Shown here in pieces: positions 6,729 to 14,070 of a stretch of DNA of 36,307 bases (its first letter is position 1; every line of letters begins with the position of its first letter). The notes under the pieces are model-generated. The model ran no database searches. It saw only the letters and a list, made by a program, of their open reading frames with translations, and had not been told where the DNA came from. The position numbers were made by a program, and so were the translations under genes. The stretch spans positions 1 to 36,307 of the forward strand of contig JBMNVE010000010.1 of assembly GCA_050946655.1 (NCBI GenBank), given 5' to 3'. The stretch comes from JAXGRD01 sp050946655. Its GTDB lineage: Bacteria; Bacillota; Clostridia; Peptostreptococcales; Anaerovoracaceae.

Positions 6729-8117
6729 TCATCCTTTTCCGTACTCCTCCGCCAGTATCCTGGCCACATGGATGCCGCTGGCAGATGCCTGGGACAGAGA
6801 GTGGGTCACCCCCGCACCGTCTCCCAAGGCGTATAGACCTTTTACGCTGGTCTCCAGATTCTGATCCACATCCACCTTGGAATTATAGAACTTCACTTCC
6901 ACGCCGTAGAGCAAGGTGTCTTCGTTTGCCGTTCCCGGAGCGATCTTGTCCAGGGCATAGATCATTTCAATGATGTTGTCCAGCTGTCGCTTGGGGATGA
7001 CCAAGCTCAGATCCCCGGGAGTCGCCTTCAGGGTAGGCCTGGTAAAGCACTTCTCCATCCTTCTGTCGCTGCTTCGTCTTCCTTTGACCAGGTCGCCGAA
7101 GCGCTGAAGAAGAACGCCTCCCCCCAGCATGTTGGACAGGCGGGCGATGGATTCACCGTATTCGTTGCTGTCCTCAAAGGGCTCGGTAAACTTATTGGAT
7201 ACCAAAAGGGCAAAGTTGGTGTTCTCCGTATACAGTTCCGGATTGGCATAACTGTGGCCGTTGACCGTTACGATGCCGTTGGTATTCTCTGCGACTACTT
7301 CTCCGTAAGGGTTCATGCAGAAGGTTCTGACCATGTCGTTGTATTTATCCGTCTTGTAGACGATCTTGCTCTCATATACGTCGTCGGTGATGTGCTTGAA
7401 TATCTCCGCGGGCAGTTCCACCCGAACACCGATATCCACCCGATTGGACTTCTGCGGGATACCCATCTTCTCACATATGGAAGCCATCCACTTGGAGCCG
7501 GAACGACCCGTAGCCAAAACCACATCCTTACAGGTATACTCTTCTCCCTTGCTGGTCCTTACCAGGAAGTTTCCGTCACCCAGCTTTTCCACATCGGTCA
7601 GTTCCGTATAGAACAGGTGCTGGATCTTCTCCTCCGTCTTTTGGAAGATTTCCCTGAGGATCAATGCATTTCTATCGGTCCCCAGATGGCGTACCTTGGC
7701 CTCCAGCAGATGGAGGTTGTTGCGAAGCGCCGTGGTCTTCAAGTCAGAACTGGCAGTAGAGTACAGCTTGGCATCTGCACCGCCGTTTTCACATAGGACC
7801 TGGTCCACATACTCCATCAGTTCCATCGCCTTATCCGTCCCTACATATTGGTGCAGGTCGCCACCGAACTGCGTGGTGATGTTGTATTTGCCGTCGGACA
7901 AAGTTCCCGCTCCACCATAGCCGTTCATAATGTGACAGGGAGAGCATTTGATGCAGGAATCCACTTTCCCCGCACTGATGGGACAGTTTCGCTTTTCCAG
8001 GGGTGCCCCCTTGTCGATCAGCAGAATCTTTGCATGGATGTCCTGCTTTGTCAGTTCATAGGCCAGGAACATTCCCCCTGCCCCCGCTCCGGCTATAATG
8101 ATATCGTATTTTTTCAT
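6729..8117 (-). CDS. NAD(P)/FAD-dependent oxidoreductase, COG2509 family
   Basis: A 462-residue flavoprotein. The N-terminal Rossmann fingerprint is IIIAGAGAGGMFLAYEL (GxGxxG at residues 10-15), with the acidic ribose-binding end LLIDKG. An ATGRSG motif lies near residue 204, and a second FAD-binding motif, GLYALGDGAGVTHSLSQA, lies near the C-terminus. A cysteine group at residues 45, 55, 58 and 61 (CPISAGKVDSCIKCSPC) is typical of the family and may be redox active or metal binding. COG2509 proteins are described only as FAD-dependent dehydrogenases, and the substrate is unknown. It starts with an ATG preceded by AAGGAGA. It is a single-gene unit convergent with the lysozyme and divergent from a small membrane protein gene. 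Confidence 0.85.
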   Translation of the reverse strand: MKKYDIIIAGAGAGGMFLAYELTKQDIHAKILLIDKGAPLEKRNCPISAGKVDSCIKCSPCHIMNGYGGAGTLSDGKYNITTQFGGDLHQYVGTDKAMELMEYVDQVLCENGGADAKLYSTASSDLKTTALRNNLHLLEAKVRHLGTDRNALILREIFQKTEEKIQHLFYTELTDVEKLGDGNFLVRTSKGEEYTCKDVVLATGRSGSKWMASICEKMGIPQKSNRVDIGVRVELPAEIFKHITDDVYESKIVYKTDKYNDMVRTFCMNPYGEVVAENTNGIVTVNGHSYANPELYTENTNFALLVSNKFTEPFEDSNEYGESIARLSNMLGGGVLLQRFGDLVKGRRSSDRRMEKCFTRPTLKATPGDLSLVIPKRQLDNIIEMIYALDKIAPGTANEDTLLYGVEVKFYNSKVDVDQNLETSVKGLYALGDGAGVTHSLSQASASGIHVARILAEEYGKG

Positions 8118-8211
8118 TTCGGTCTCCTTATTTCAACCCATCGGTTATGTTCAACGAATTTATGATAAATTTTCTCTATGCATGTGATATACTTCCCATA
8201 GGAGGTACACC

Positions 8212-8385
8212 ATGAACAAAAGATACTTGATCATCGCCATTTTTTTCTTCGTCATCGCCATCCTCTGCCTGATCACTCTGCTGACCACAGACTTCCAATC
8301 TTACGCATTGACCGGGACCATCGTTTCCCTCATCATCGGCATCGGATTTTTGCGTCGTGCACGGGAACGCCATCTGAACAAATAG
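8212..8385 (+). CDS. Small membrane protein (57 aa), two transmembrane helices
   Basis: This short ORF starts at an ATG with a strong AGGAGG 7 nt upstream and encodes 57 residues. The first hydrophobic helix is about 5-23 (YLIIAIFFFVIAILCLITL). After a short polar turn (TTDFQSYAL), a second helix lies at about 33-47 (TGTIVSLIIGIGFL). The cytoplasmic tail is basic (RRARERHLNK), so both ends probably face the cytoplasm. I do not recognise the family. The strong ribosome site and clean membrane topology support a real gene. It is divergent from the COG2509 flavoprotein gene, about 94 bp apart, and convergent with the DUF1292 gene. Confidence 0.65.
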   Translation: MNKRYLIIAIFFFVIAILCLITLLTTDFQSYALTGTIVSLIIGIGFLRRARERHLNK

Positions 8386-8416
8386 CGCCCCGGGGGCATA
8401 GGTTGTTTGACTCAAC

Positions 8417-8447
8417 AAAAAACCGACGGACTGCTGCCTGCCGGTTT
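8417..8447 (-). terminator. Terminator of the DUF1292 gene
   Basis: On the minus strand AAACCG and CGGTTT close an imperfect stem that ends in six T residues, 11 bp after the DUF1292 stop codon. Confidence 0.6.
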
Positions 8448-8457
8448 CGATTTTGCC

Positions 8458-8721
8458 TTACTCTACATCCGCTCCCATGATACTATCGAACTCTGCAGAA
8501 GCAGCTTTGAACTCTTCATCGTCTTCGATGTCAACCAGCTCGAACTCCTCGTCTCCGGTTTCCTTGTATCCGTAGATGTACACATCTTCCGAATCATCAT
8601 CAGGAATCAGCGCGATGTAGTCCTTACCGCCCGCTTCAAAGACACCCATGATCTCGCATTCTACTTCCTCACCGTCGTCAAACTCCAAGGTGATGACGTC
8701 TTTTTCCAGATTCTCTGTCAT
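8458..8721 (-). CDS. DUF1292 family acidic protein
   Basis: An 87-residue, very acidic protein of the Firmicute DUF1292 family (PF06949). The hallmark strand pattern is visible: ITLEFDDGEEVECEIMGVFEAGGKDYIALIP, then the acidic turn DDDSEDVYIYGYKE, then DEEFELVDIEDDEEFKAASAEFD. Members are cytoplasmic, small and beta-rich with no assigned function, and in many clostridia lie near the yqgF/ruvX and Fur genes, which are absent here. It has its own promoter 33 bp upstream and its own terminator, so it is a single-gene unit. The ATG is preceded by GGAGGAT. Confidence 0.88.
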   Translation of the reverse strand: MTENLEKDVITLEFDDGEEVECEIMGVFEAGGKDYIALIPDDDSEDVYIYGYKETGDEEFELVDIEDDEEFKAASAEFDSIMGADVE

Positions 8722-8753
8722 TTTCTATCCTCCATAAAGCAATAACTGTGATT

Positions 8754-8782
8754 ACTATACCACTATCTCAAGGGATTATCAA
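8754..8782 (-). promoter_or_regulatory. Sigma-A promoter of the DUF1292 gene
   Basis: On the minus strand TTGATA is followed after 17 bp by TATAGT, with the -10 box 33 bp from the start codon. Confidence 0.6.
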
Positions 8783-8797
8783 TAAAATATTCTGCCA

Positions 8798-8832
8798 ATA
8801 AAAAATCCAAAAACTAAACTTCTTGGATTTTT
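8798..8832 (-). terminator. Terminator of the glycyl-radical small protein gene
   Basis: Perfect 10-bp arms AAAAATCCAA (8801-8810) and TTGGATTTTT (8823-8832) enclose a 12-nt loop. On the minus strand the stem ends in a T-run, 33 bp after the stop codon of the next gene. Confidence 0.75.
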
Positions 8833-8864
8833 CAAAAGGCTTTCTGTAATTGGATCAAAGGGGC

Positions 8865-9149
8865 CTATATCTGCTCCATCCTTTGGTCTTCACAGGCGCA
8901 GCTCATATGCTTTACTCGGTCCGATTCTTCACTTGACTTTGCATCATTCCACTGGTTCATGGTGCCCACCAGATAACCGGTGATTCTTCGTATTCGCTCA
9001 AACGGAATATCGGAAAAAGTGTAATCCAGGTCGGCATGGTCCCCATCGATGGTGACATCCAGCCTCTCCAGCTTCCTTCCGTGTTTCTCCTCTAAGTATG
9101 CAACATATGCCCTGGCTTCCGCCTCCGGCGCATTTCCTGTTAGTATCAT
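8865..9149 (-). CDS. Small protein carrying an NrdD-type glycyl-radical C-terminal motif (94 aa)
   Basis: Residues 50-81 read FERIRRITGYLVGT, then WNDAKSSEESDRVKH. This matches the extreme C-terminus of class III anaerobic ribonucleotide reductase (PF13597). There the RVxGYL glycine bears the stable radical made by the activase NrdG and is followed by a basic ...K..E...RVKH tail. The equivalent glycine here is Gly58. The first 48 residues (APEAEARAYVAYLEEKHGR, then a beta-rich part) are unlike NrdD. The longest frame opens at a TTG at 9164, but that codon sits inside the GGAGGAT ribosome site, so the ATG at 9149 is the start. It is divergent from nrdD with NrdR-box-like sites between. By inference it supplies the radical glycine that the adjacent NrdD lacks, or acts like the pyruvate formate-lyase spare part GrcA. 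The tail ends CACEDQRMEQI. Confidence 0.7.
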   Translation of the reverse strand: MILTGNAPEAEARAYVAYLEEKHGRKLERLDVTIDGDHADLDYTFSDIPFERIRRITGYLVGTMNQWNDAKSSEESDRVKHMSCACEDQRMEQI

Positions 9150-9177
9150 CTGTCTATCCTCCAACGAATTCTTAACA

Positions 9178-9236
9178 ACTACTAGATATTGTGAATTATA
9201 CTCCCATATAGGGAATTGTCAACCCATATTTAGTGT
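9178..9236 (-). promoter_or_regulatory. Promoter of the small glycyl-radical gene flanked by two NrdR-box-like sites
   Basis: The minus strand has TTGACA (9217-9222), 16 bp, then a perfect TATAAT (9195-9200). ACTACTAGATATTGTG (9178-9193) lies just after the -10 box, and AACCCATATTTAGTGT (9221-9236) overlaps the -35 box. Both resemble the NrdR consensus (ACACWATATATWGTGT style). Their centres are 43 bp apart, close to four helical turns. NrdR is the dedicated repressor of ribonucleotide reductase genes and binds paired boxes over promoters. Confidence 0.6.
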
Positions 9237-9271
9237 TTTTCTCATATTATTTTCTATCTTTTCAAACTGTA

Positions 9272-9335
9272 TTGACATGATGCACATTTAGTATATAATT
9301 AATTCCACATGTAAACAAACCACAATATGTAGTGT
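9272..9335 (+). promoter_or_regulatory. nrdD promoter with a strong NrdR box
   Basis: TTGACA (9272-9277), a 16-bp spacer and TATAAT (9294-9299) form the promoter. CCACAATATGTAGTGT (9320-9335), a near-consensus NrdR box, lies about 15 nt after the predicted start point, where bound repressor would block transcription. A second, weaker half-match may lie in the -35/-10 spacer. The remaining leader to 9412 is GC-richer with a short CCCGG/CCGG dyad; I found no riboswitch signature. Confidence 0.6.
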
Positions 9336-9412
9336 TTTTTCATTTCAGTCAATAATTATTCATTCAATGGCCCGGAAAACCCGGTGAACCCCGATGGGAA
9401 AGGAATCATAAG

Positions 9413-11695
9413 ATGGAAGGAATCAAGTATATTATTAAGCGAGACGGCAGAAAGGCCGATTTTGATATTGAGAAGATAGCCAACGCGATTTTCAAGGCCG
9501 CACAAGTTTTAGGGGGAAGCGATAGAGAGACCGCCCTGGCGTTAGCAAAAAAGGTCGAAACCTACTTGGTGGAGGACTGCAAGAACCCCACTCCCGGCGT
9601 GGAACAGATCCAGGATGCCGTAGAGAAGATCATGATCGAAAACGGCCATGCCAGAACAGCCAAGGAGTTCATCTTGTACCGAGCCGAGAGGACAAGGGTC
9701 CGGGACATGAATACCCGACTGATGAAAATCTACGAGGATCTGACCTTTAAGGAAGCCAAGGACAATGATGTAAAACGGGAGAATGCCAACATCGATGGAG
9801 ACACGGCCATGGGGACCATGCTGAAATACGGTTCTGAAGGGGCCAAGCAGTTCTACGAAATGTTTGTTTTGAAACCCGCCCACGCCAAGGCCCATCGTCA
9901 GGGGGATATCCATATCCACGACCTGGATTTTCTGACCCTCACCACTACCTGTTGTCAGATCGACATTGAGAAACTGTTCAAGAACGGATTCTCCACCGGG
10001 CACGGCCATCTGCGAGAGCCCAACGACATCAACAGTTATTCCGCTTTGGCCTGCATTGCCATCCAATCCAACCAAAACGATCAACACGGCGGTCAGAGCA
10101 TCCCCGCCTTCGACTTCGGCATGGCGGAAGGCGTGAAAAAGACGTACCGAAAGCTGTACTGGACCAACATGGGCAAGATGCTGGAGATCCTCAACGACGT
10201 GGAGGACGGCGCGGACTTTATGAAGGAAATCGGCAGCAAGATCAAGGAGGAGCAGGGTGTGACCCCGTCCATGGCGGGAGATGAAGAGTATCGACGGCTG
10301 GAGGCTGCTGCCCTGAAGGAAGTGCTGGACCAGGGGAGCATCGACAAGATACAGGAAAAGGCTACCAAGTTCGCCCACAAGGAAATCCGTAGGGCAACCT
10401 ATCAGGCTATGGAGGCCTTCGTCCACAACCTGAACACCATGCACTCCCGTGCCGGTGCACAGATCCCGTTTTCCTCTATCAATTACGGTACCGACACTTC
10501 TCCCGAGGGAAGGCTGGTCACCGAATCGGTCATGCTGGCAACAGAGGCCGGCCTGGGCAATGGGGAAACCCCTATCTTCCCCATCCACATTTTCAAAATA
10601 AAGGAAGGGATCAACTATGATCCGGAAGATCCCAACTACGACTTGTTCAAATTGGCCTGCCGGGTCAGCGCCAAGCGGCTCTTCCCCAACTTTTCATTTT
10701 TGGATGCTCCCTTTAACAAGGCCTTCTATCGAGAAGGGGATCACAATTCAGAAGCAGCATACATGGGCTGCAGGACCAGGGTGGTTTCCAATATCCATGA
10801 CCCTTCCAAGCAGGTGATCAGCGGCAGAGGCAACCTGTCCTTTACCTCCATCAATCTGCCCCGGATAGCTTTAAAATCCGGAGGGAACCTGGATTTCTTC
10901 TTTGAAGAACTGGAGCGAAAAATCGATCTGGTGGCTGATCAACTCTACGAGCGGTTCAAAATTCAAGGGGCCAAAAAGGTGAAGAACTTCCCCTTCCTCA
11001 TGGGTCAGGGGATCTGGCTGGATTCCGACACCCTCAGCGAAGAAGACACCATTGAGGAGGTTTTGAAGCACGGTACCTTGACCATGGGCTTCATCGGCCT
11101 TGCCGAGTGTCTCAAGGCACTCACCGGGAAACATCACGGCGAAAGCGAAGCCTCTCAGAACCTGGGTCTTGAGATTGTCGGCTTTATGCGCAAGCGAGTG
11201 GATGAGCTGGCACGAGAAAAAAAGTTGAACTATACCTTGATCGCCACACCGGCCGAGGGTCTTTCCGGCCGCTTTGTCCGCATGGACCGAGAGAAGTTCG
11301 GCGAAATAGAAGGGGTCACAGACAAGACATATTACACCAATTCTTTCCATATCCCGGTGTATTATCCCATCAATGCCTACGACAAGATCCGCCTGGAGGC
11401 ACCTTATCACGGCCTTACCAATGCGGGGCACATCACTTATGTGGAACTGGACGGGGATCCCAGCAAGAATCTGGATGCCTTTGAGAAGGTCATCCGTTGC
11501 ATGAAGGAGGCCGGCGTAGGTTACGGCTCTATCAATCACCCTGTCGATAGAGATCCGGTCTGCGGCTATACCGGCATCATCGATGATGTGTGTCCGGTCT
11601 GCGGCAGGCGAGAAGAAGAACACAATTCCGGCTTTGAGCGAATCCCTCGCATGATCCAGGAATCCCATGGAAAACCGGCCCTGCATGATGAGTAA
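9413..11695 (+). CDS. nrdD: Anaerobic (class III) ribonucleoside-triphosphate reductase, large subunit, ending before the glycyl-radical motif
   Basis: A 760-residue enzyme that reduces ribonucleoside triphosphates to deoxyribonucleotides without oxygen. An N-terminal ATP-cone (about 3-92, YIIKRDGRKADFDIEKIANAI) senses ATP/dATP. The ten-stranded barrel follows, with DIHIHDLDF, the cysteine pair Cys180-Cys181 in TTTCCQ, and Cys453 in YMGCRTR, the expected thiyl-radical cysteine. The C-terminal zinc region reads VCGYTGIIDDVCPVCGRR, with three cysteines visible. After this, NrdDs normally continue into RVxGYL (radical glycine) and a ...RVKH end. Here the protein instead ends FERIPRMIQESHGKPALHDE, and no other frame supplies the missing motif. 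That motif is found in the divergent small protein at 8865-9149. nrdG follows in the same operon. The start has AAAGGA 8 nt upstream. Confidence 0.93.
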   Translation: MEGIKYIIKRDGRKADFDIEKIANAIFKAAQVLGGSDRETALALAKKVETYLVEDCKNPTPGVEQIQDAVEKIMIENGHARTAKEFILYRAERTRVRDMNTRLMKIYEDLTFKEAKDNDVKRENANIDGDTAMGTMLKYGSEGAKQFYEMFVLKPAHAKAHRQGDIHIHDLDFLTLTTTCCQIDIEKLFKNGFSTGHGHLREPNDINSYSALACIAIQSNQNDQHGGQSIPAFDFGMAEGVKKTYRKLYWTNMGKMLEILNDVEDGADFMKEIGSKIKEEQGVTPSMAGDEEYRRLEAAALKEVLDQGSIDKIQEKATKFAHKEIRRATYQAMEAFVHNLNTMHSRAGAQIPFSSINYGTDTSPEGRLVTESVMLATEAGLGNGETPIFPIHIFKIKEGINYDPEDPNYDLFKLACRVSAKRLFPNFSFLDAPFNKAFYREGDHNSEAAYMGCRTRVVSNIHDPSKQVISGRGNLSFTSINLPRIALKSGGNLDFFFEELERKIDLVADQLYERFKIQGAKKVKNFPFLMGQGIWLDSDTLSEEDTIEEVLKHGTLTMGFIGLAECLKALTGKHHGESEASQNLGLEIVGFMRKRVDELAREKKLNYTLIATPAEGLSGRFVRMDREKFGEIEGVTDKTYYTNSFHIPVYYPINAYDKIRLEAPYHGLTNAGHITYVELDGDPSKNLDAFEKVIRCMKEAGVGYGSINHPVDRDPVCGYTGIIDDVCPVCGRREEEHNSGFERIPRMIQESHGKPALHDE

Positions 11696-12218
11696 AGCGG
11701 ATACACTGAACTTGGCAGGCATCGTCAGGGAGTCCATCGTAGACGGCCCTGGGATCCGCTTTGCCGTCTACTGCCAGGGCTGCCCTCACGGCTGCCCCGG
11801 TTGCCATAACCCCCAGACTCATCCCTTTGGGGAAGGGAAGGACACCGATGTGGCTGCTATCATGAGGGAAATCCGAAAGAACCCCCTTCTCTCCGGTGTC
11901 ACCTTCTCCGGCGGGGAACCCTTTTGCCAGCCGGAGGCGCTTCTTTCTCTTGCCAAGGAAGTGAAAAAAAGCGGTCTGGACATCGTCATCTTCACCGGAT
12001 ATACCTACGAAGAATTATTGGACATGTCCGGAGAAGCCCCTGCTATCGAAGGACTTCTTTCCCTATGTGATATCCTCATCGACGGAAGATTCATAGAATC
12101 CCAGCGGGATCTTTCCCTTCGCTTTCGCGGTAGCCGCAATCAGAGGATCATCGATGTACAGGCCACGCGAAAAAAAGGGGACATCATCCTGTCCCCTGAT
12201 CACCTATGTGAAGACTAA
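11667..12218 (+). CDS. nrdG: Anaerobic ribonucleotide reductase activating protein (radical SAM)
   Basis: A radical-SAM activase of up to 183 residues. It has the NrdG signature cluster CPHGCPGCHNP (CxxxCxxC, Cys39, 43, 46) for the 4Fe-4S cluster and the SAM-binding motif VTFSGGEPFCQP. FTGYTYEEL and DILIDGRFIESQRD are also typical of the family. It generates the glycyl radical of class III reductase using SAM and reduced flavodoxin or ferredoxin. The frame overlaps the end of nrdD by 29 bp. The ATG at 11667 has AGGA 5 nt upstream; an ATG at 11685 or 11688 would give a more typical NrdG N-terminus, so the start is uncertain. It is convergent with uvrC, with stop codons overlapping by 4 bp. In this locus its substrate may be the small protein at 8865-9149 rather than nrdD itself (inference). 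Confidence 0.93.
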   Translation: MENRPCMMSKADTLNLAGIVRESIVDGPGIRFAVYCQGCPHGCPGCHNPQTHPFGEGKDTDVAAIMREIRKNPLLSGVTFSGGEPFCQPEALLSLAKEVKKSGLDIVIFTGYTYEELLDMSGEAPAIEGLLSLCDILIDGRFIESQRDLSLRFRGSRNQRIIDVQATRKKGDIILSPDHLCED

Positions 12219-14068
12219 TTTTTCTTTTCCGCGAAATATTCCCGGATAGCACCCGCCAACCTGGGTGAAATCCCCGGGGCTTTTTCCAATTCTTCTATCG
12301 TGGCCACACGGATCTTATCGATCCCACCGAAATGGGCCAGCAGGGCATTCCTCTTCACTGGACCGACCCCTTGAATTTCATCCAGTACGGAGGTCAGTGC
12401 CTTTTTGTCCCGGATACCCCTGTGGTAATCGATGGCAAATCTGTGGACCTCTTCTTGGATCCGCCCGATGAATTGAAAGAGAAAAGGCGTTTCTTCCAGG
12501 GAATGTTCCAGCCACTCCCCATCCTTTCGATACACCAGGCCTCTGGTCCGGTGTCTGTCGTCCTTGACCATCCCCAGAACCGGGATATCCACCTTGAAAG
12601 CTTCCAGCACCTGCATCACCGCTGCCCCGTGACCTTTCCCACCGTCAATGAGAAGGGCATCGGGCAGGGGCGAAAACCCCGGGTCACCTTCCAGGGCTCT
12701 TTTCACCCTTCTATAGACGACTTCCTGCATGCTCCCGTAATCGTTTGGCCCTTCCACCGTGCGGACTTTAAACCTTCGATAGGCCTTCTTGTCCGGGCGC
12801 ATCCCTACAAATGCCACCATGGCACCTACCGTGTCCACGCCGTTGGTGTTGGAGATATCGTAGGCTTCCACACGGTAGCTTTGTCCTTGATATGGTCCCA
12901 TTTCTCTGGTTTGGGAAAGGACTTTATGCAGCTGCTCACCCAGGGCGTTGTGCCTTTGGATCTTGTACTTCTCCCTGTCGGCAATGGTCTTGACCATCTC
13001 CGCCGTATCCTTCACCGCAAGATCCACCAGTGCCTTCTTCTCCCCCTTTTGGGGGGCCAGGATCTGAACTTTCTTTCCCCAGAGATCAGCTAAAAATTCC
13101 TGTGTCAACCGGCTTTCCGGCGGCAACTTTTTTACCAGTATTTCCGAAGGTCCGGAGGTCTGCTCCCCGTAGTGCTGCCGCAAAAATGCCCCCACCTGTT
13201 CCGTTTCTCCGTCGGTTTCGTCCACTTGCAGGCCGTAGGTCTCTCTTCCCGTCAACTTTCCGTCCCGGACAAAGAACAGGGCCACATGATTCTTTCCCGC
13301 TGCCAGGACAACATCCATGTCGATCCCCGGCTTTAGGACCACCCGTTGTTTTTCCGATAGAGCCTCCGCCGCCAGCAAGTAATCTCGATACTTCCCCGCC
13401 TCTTCATATTCCATCCTCTCCGCTGCGGATTTCATCTTCTCCTCCAGGTAGTCGGTGATCTTCTTCCTGTTCCCCTTGAGGTAGTCCATGGCGGATCCGA
13501 CTTTTTCCATATAGGCATCCCGATCCACCTGTCCGGTGCAGATGCCGTCGCACTGGCCGATGTGGTAGTTTAGGCAGGGTCGAAAGCCCTTGGGGAAACT
13601 CCTGGCGGAGCACCGCTTCAAGCGATAGATGTTGTTGAGAAAATCGATCATTTGGTTCACGGCGCCTGCATCGGAGTAAGGGCCGAAGTATTTATCTTTA
13701 TCCTTAGCCACGATGCGAGTCTTGACGATCCTGGGCCAGGTCTCCCCGGTGGTCACCTTGATATAGGGATAGGTCTTATCATCCCGCAGAAGGATATTGT
13801 ACTTGGGCCTGTACTGCTTGATCAAGTTGTTTTCCAGGATGAAGGCTTCCATCTCGCTGCCGCAGGTGATGTATTCAAATTCGGCGATATGGCTGACCAT
13901 GGCTCGCACCTTGGCATCCATGTTTTTGGACGACTGAAAATACTGGCGTACCCGGTTCTTCAGGGAAATGGCTTTTCCCACGTAGATCACCTGTCCCAGT
14001 TTGTCCTTATGGATATAAACTCCCGGAGCATCCGGGAGTTTTTTTAGATTTTCTTGAATATCAAACAT
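12215..14068 (-). CDS. uvrC: Excinuclease ABC subunit C
   Basis: A 617-residue UvrC, the dual-incision nuclease of nucleotide excision repair, recruited by UvrB at damaged DNA. An N-terminal GIY-YIG nuclease domain (about 15-95, GVYIHKDKLGQVIYVGKA) makes the 3' cut. A UVR/UvrB-binding motif lies near 200-235 (EEKMKSAAERMEYEEAGKYRD). The RNase H-like domain that makes the 5' cut carries YDISNTNGVDTVGAMV and LLIDGGKGH. The C-terminal helix-hairpin-helix pair (about 560-615) includes IQGVGPVKRNALLAHFGG. Length is normal. The ATG lies 2 nt after the dacA stop, so it is the last gene of the serC-apgM-dacA-uvrC operon. No separate promoter was seen. Confidence 0.97.
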   Translation of the reverse strand: MFDIQENLKKLPDAPGVYIHKDKLGQVIYVGKAISLKNRVRQYFQSSKNMDAKVRAMVSHIAEFEYITCGSEMEAFILENNLIKQYRPKYNILLRDDKTYPYIKVTTGETWPRIVKTRIVAKDKDKYFGPYSDAGAVNQMIDFLNNIYRLKRCSARSFPKGFRPCLNYHIGQCDGICTGQVDRDAYMEKVGSAMDYLKGNRKKITDYLEEKMKSAAERMEYEEAGKYRDYLLAAEALSEKQRVVLKPGIDMDVVLAAGKNHVALFFVRDGKLTGRETYGLQVDETDGETEQVGAFLRQHYGEQTSGPSEILVKKLPPESRLTQEFLADLWGKKVQILAPQKGEKKALVDLAVKDTAEMVKTIADREKYKIQRHNALGEQLHKVLSQTREMGPYQGQSYRVEAYDISNTNGVDTVGAMVAFVGMRPDKKAYRRFKVRTVEGPNDYGSMQEVVYRRVKRALEGDPGFSPLPDALLIDGGKGHGAAVMQVLEAFKVDIPVLGMVKDDRHRTRGLVYRKDGEWLEHSLEETPFLFQFIGRIQEEVHRFAIDYHRGIRDKKALTSVLDEIQGVGPVKRNALLAHFGGIDKIRVATIEELEKAPGISPRLAGAIREYFAEKKN

Positions 14069-14070
14069 GA

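Noticed and set aside
9336..9412. Cobalamin or other riboswitch in the nrdD leader
   Set aside because: The leader is too short and lacks a B12-box or other known conserved core; NrdR-type sites explain the control better.
9542..10588. Long antisense open frame (348 codons) inside nrdD
   Set aside because: It is a shadow of the nrdD reading frame; its translation has no family features and no ribosome site.
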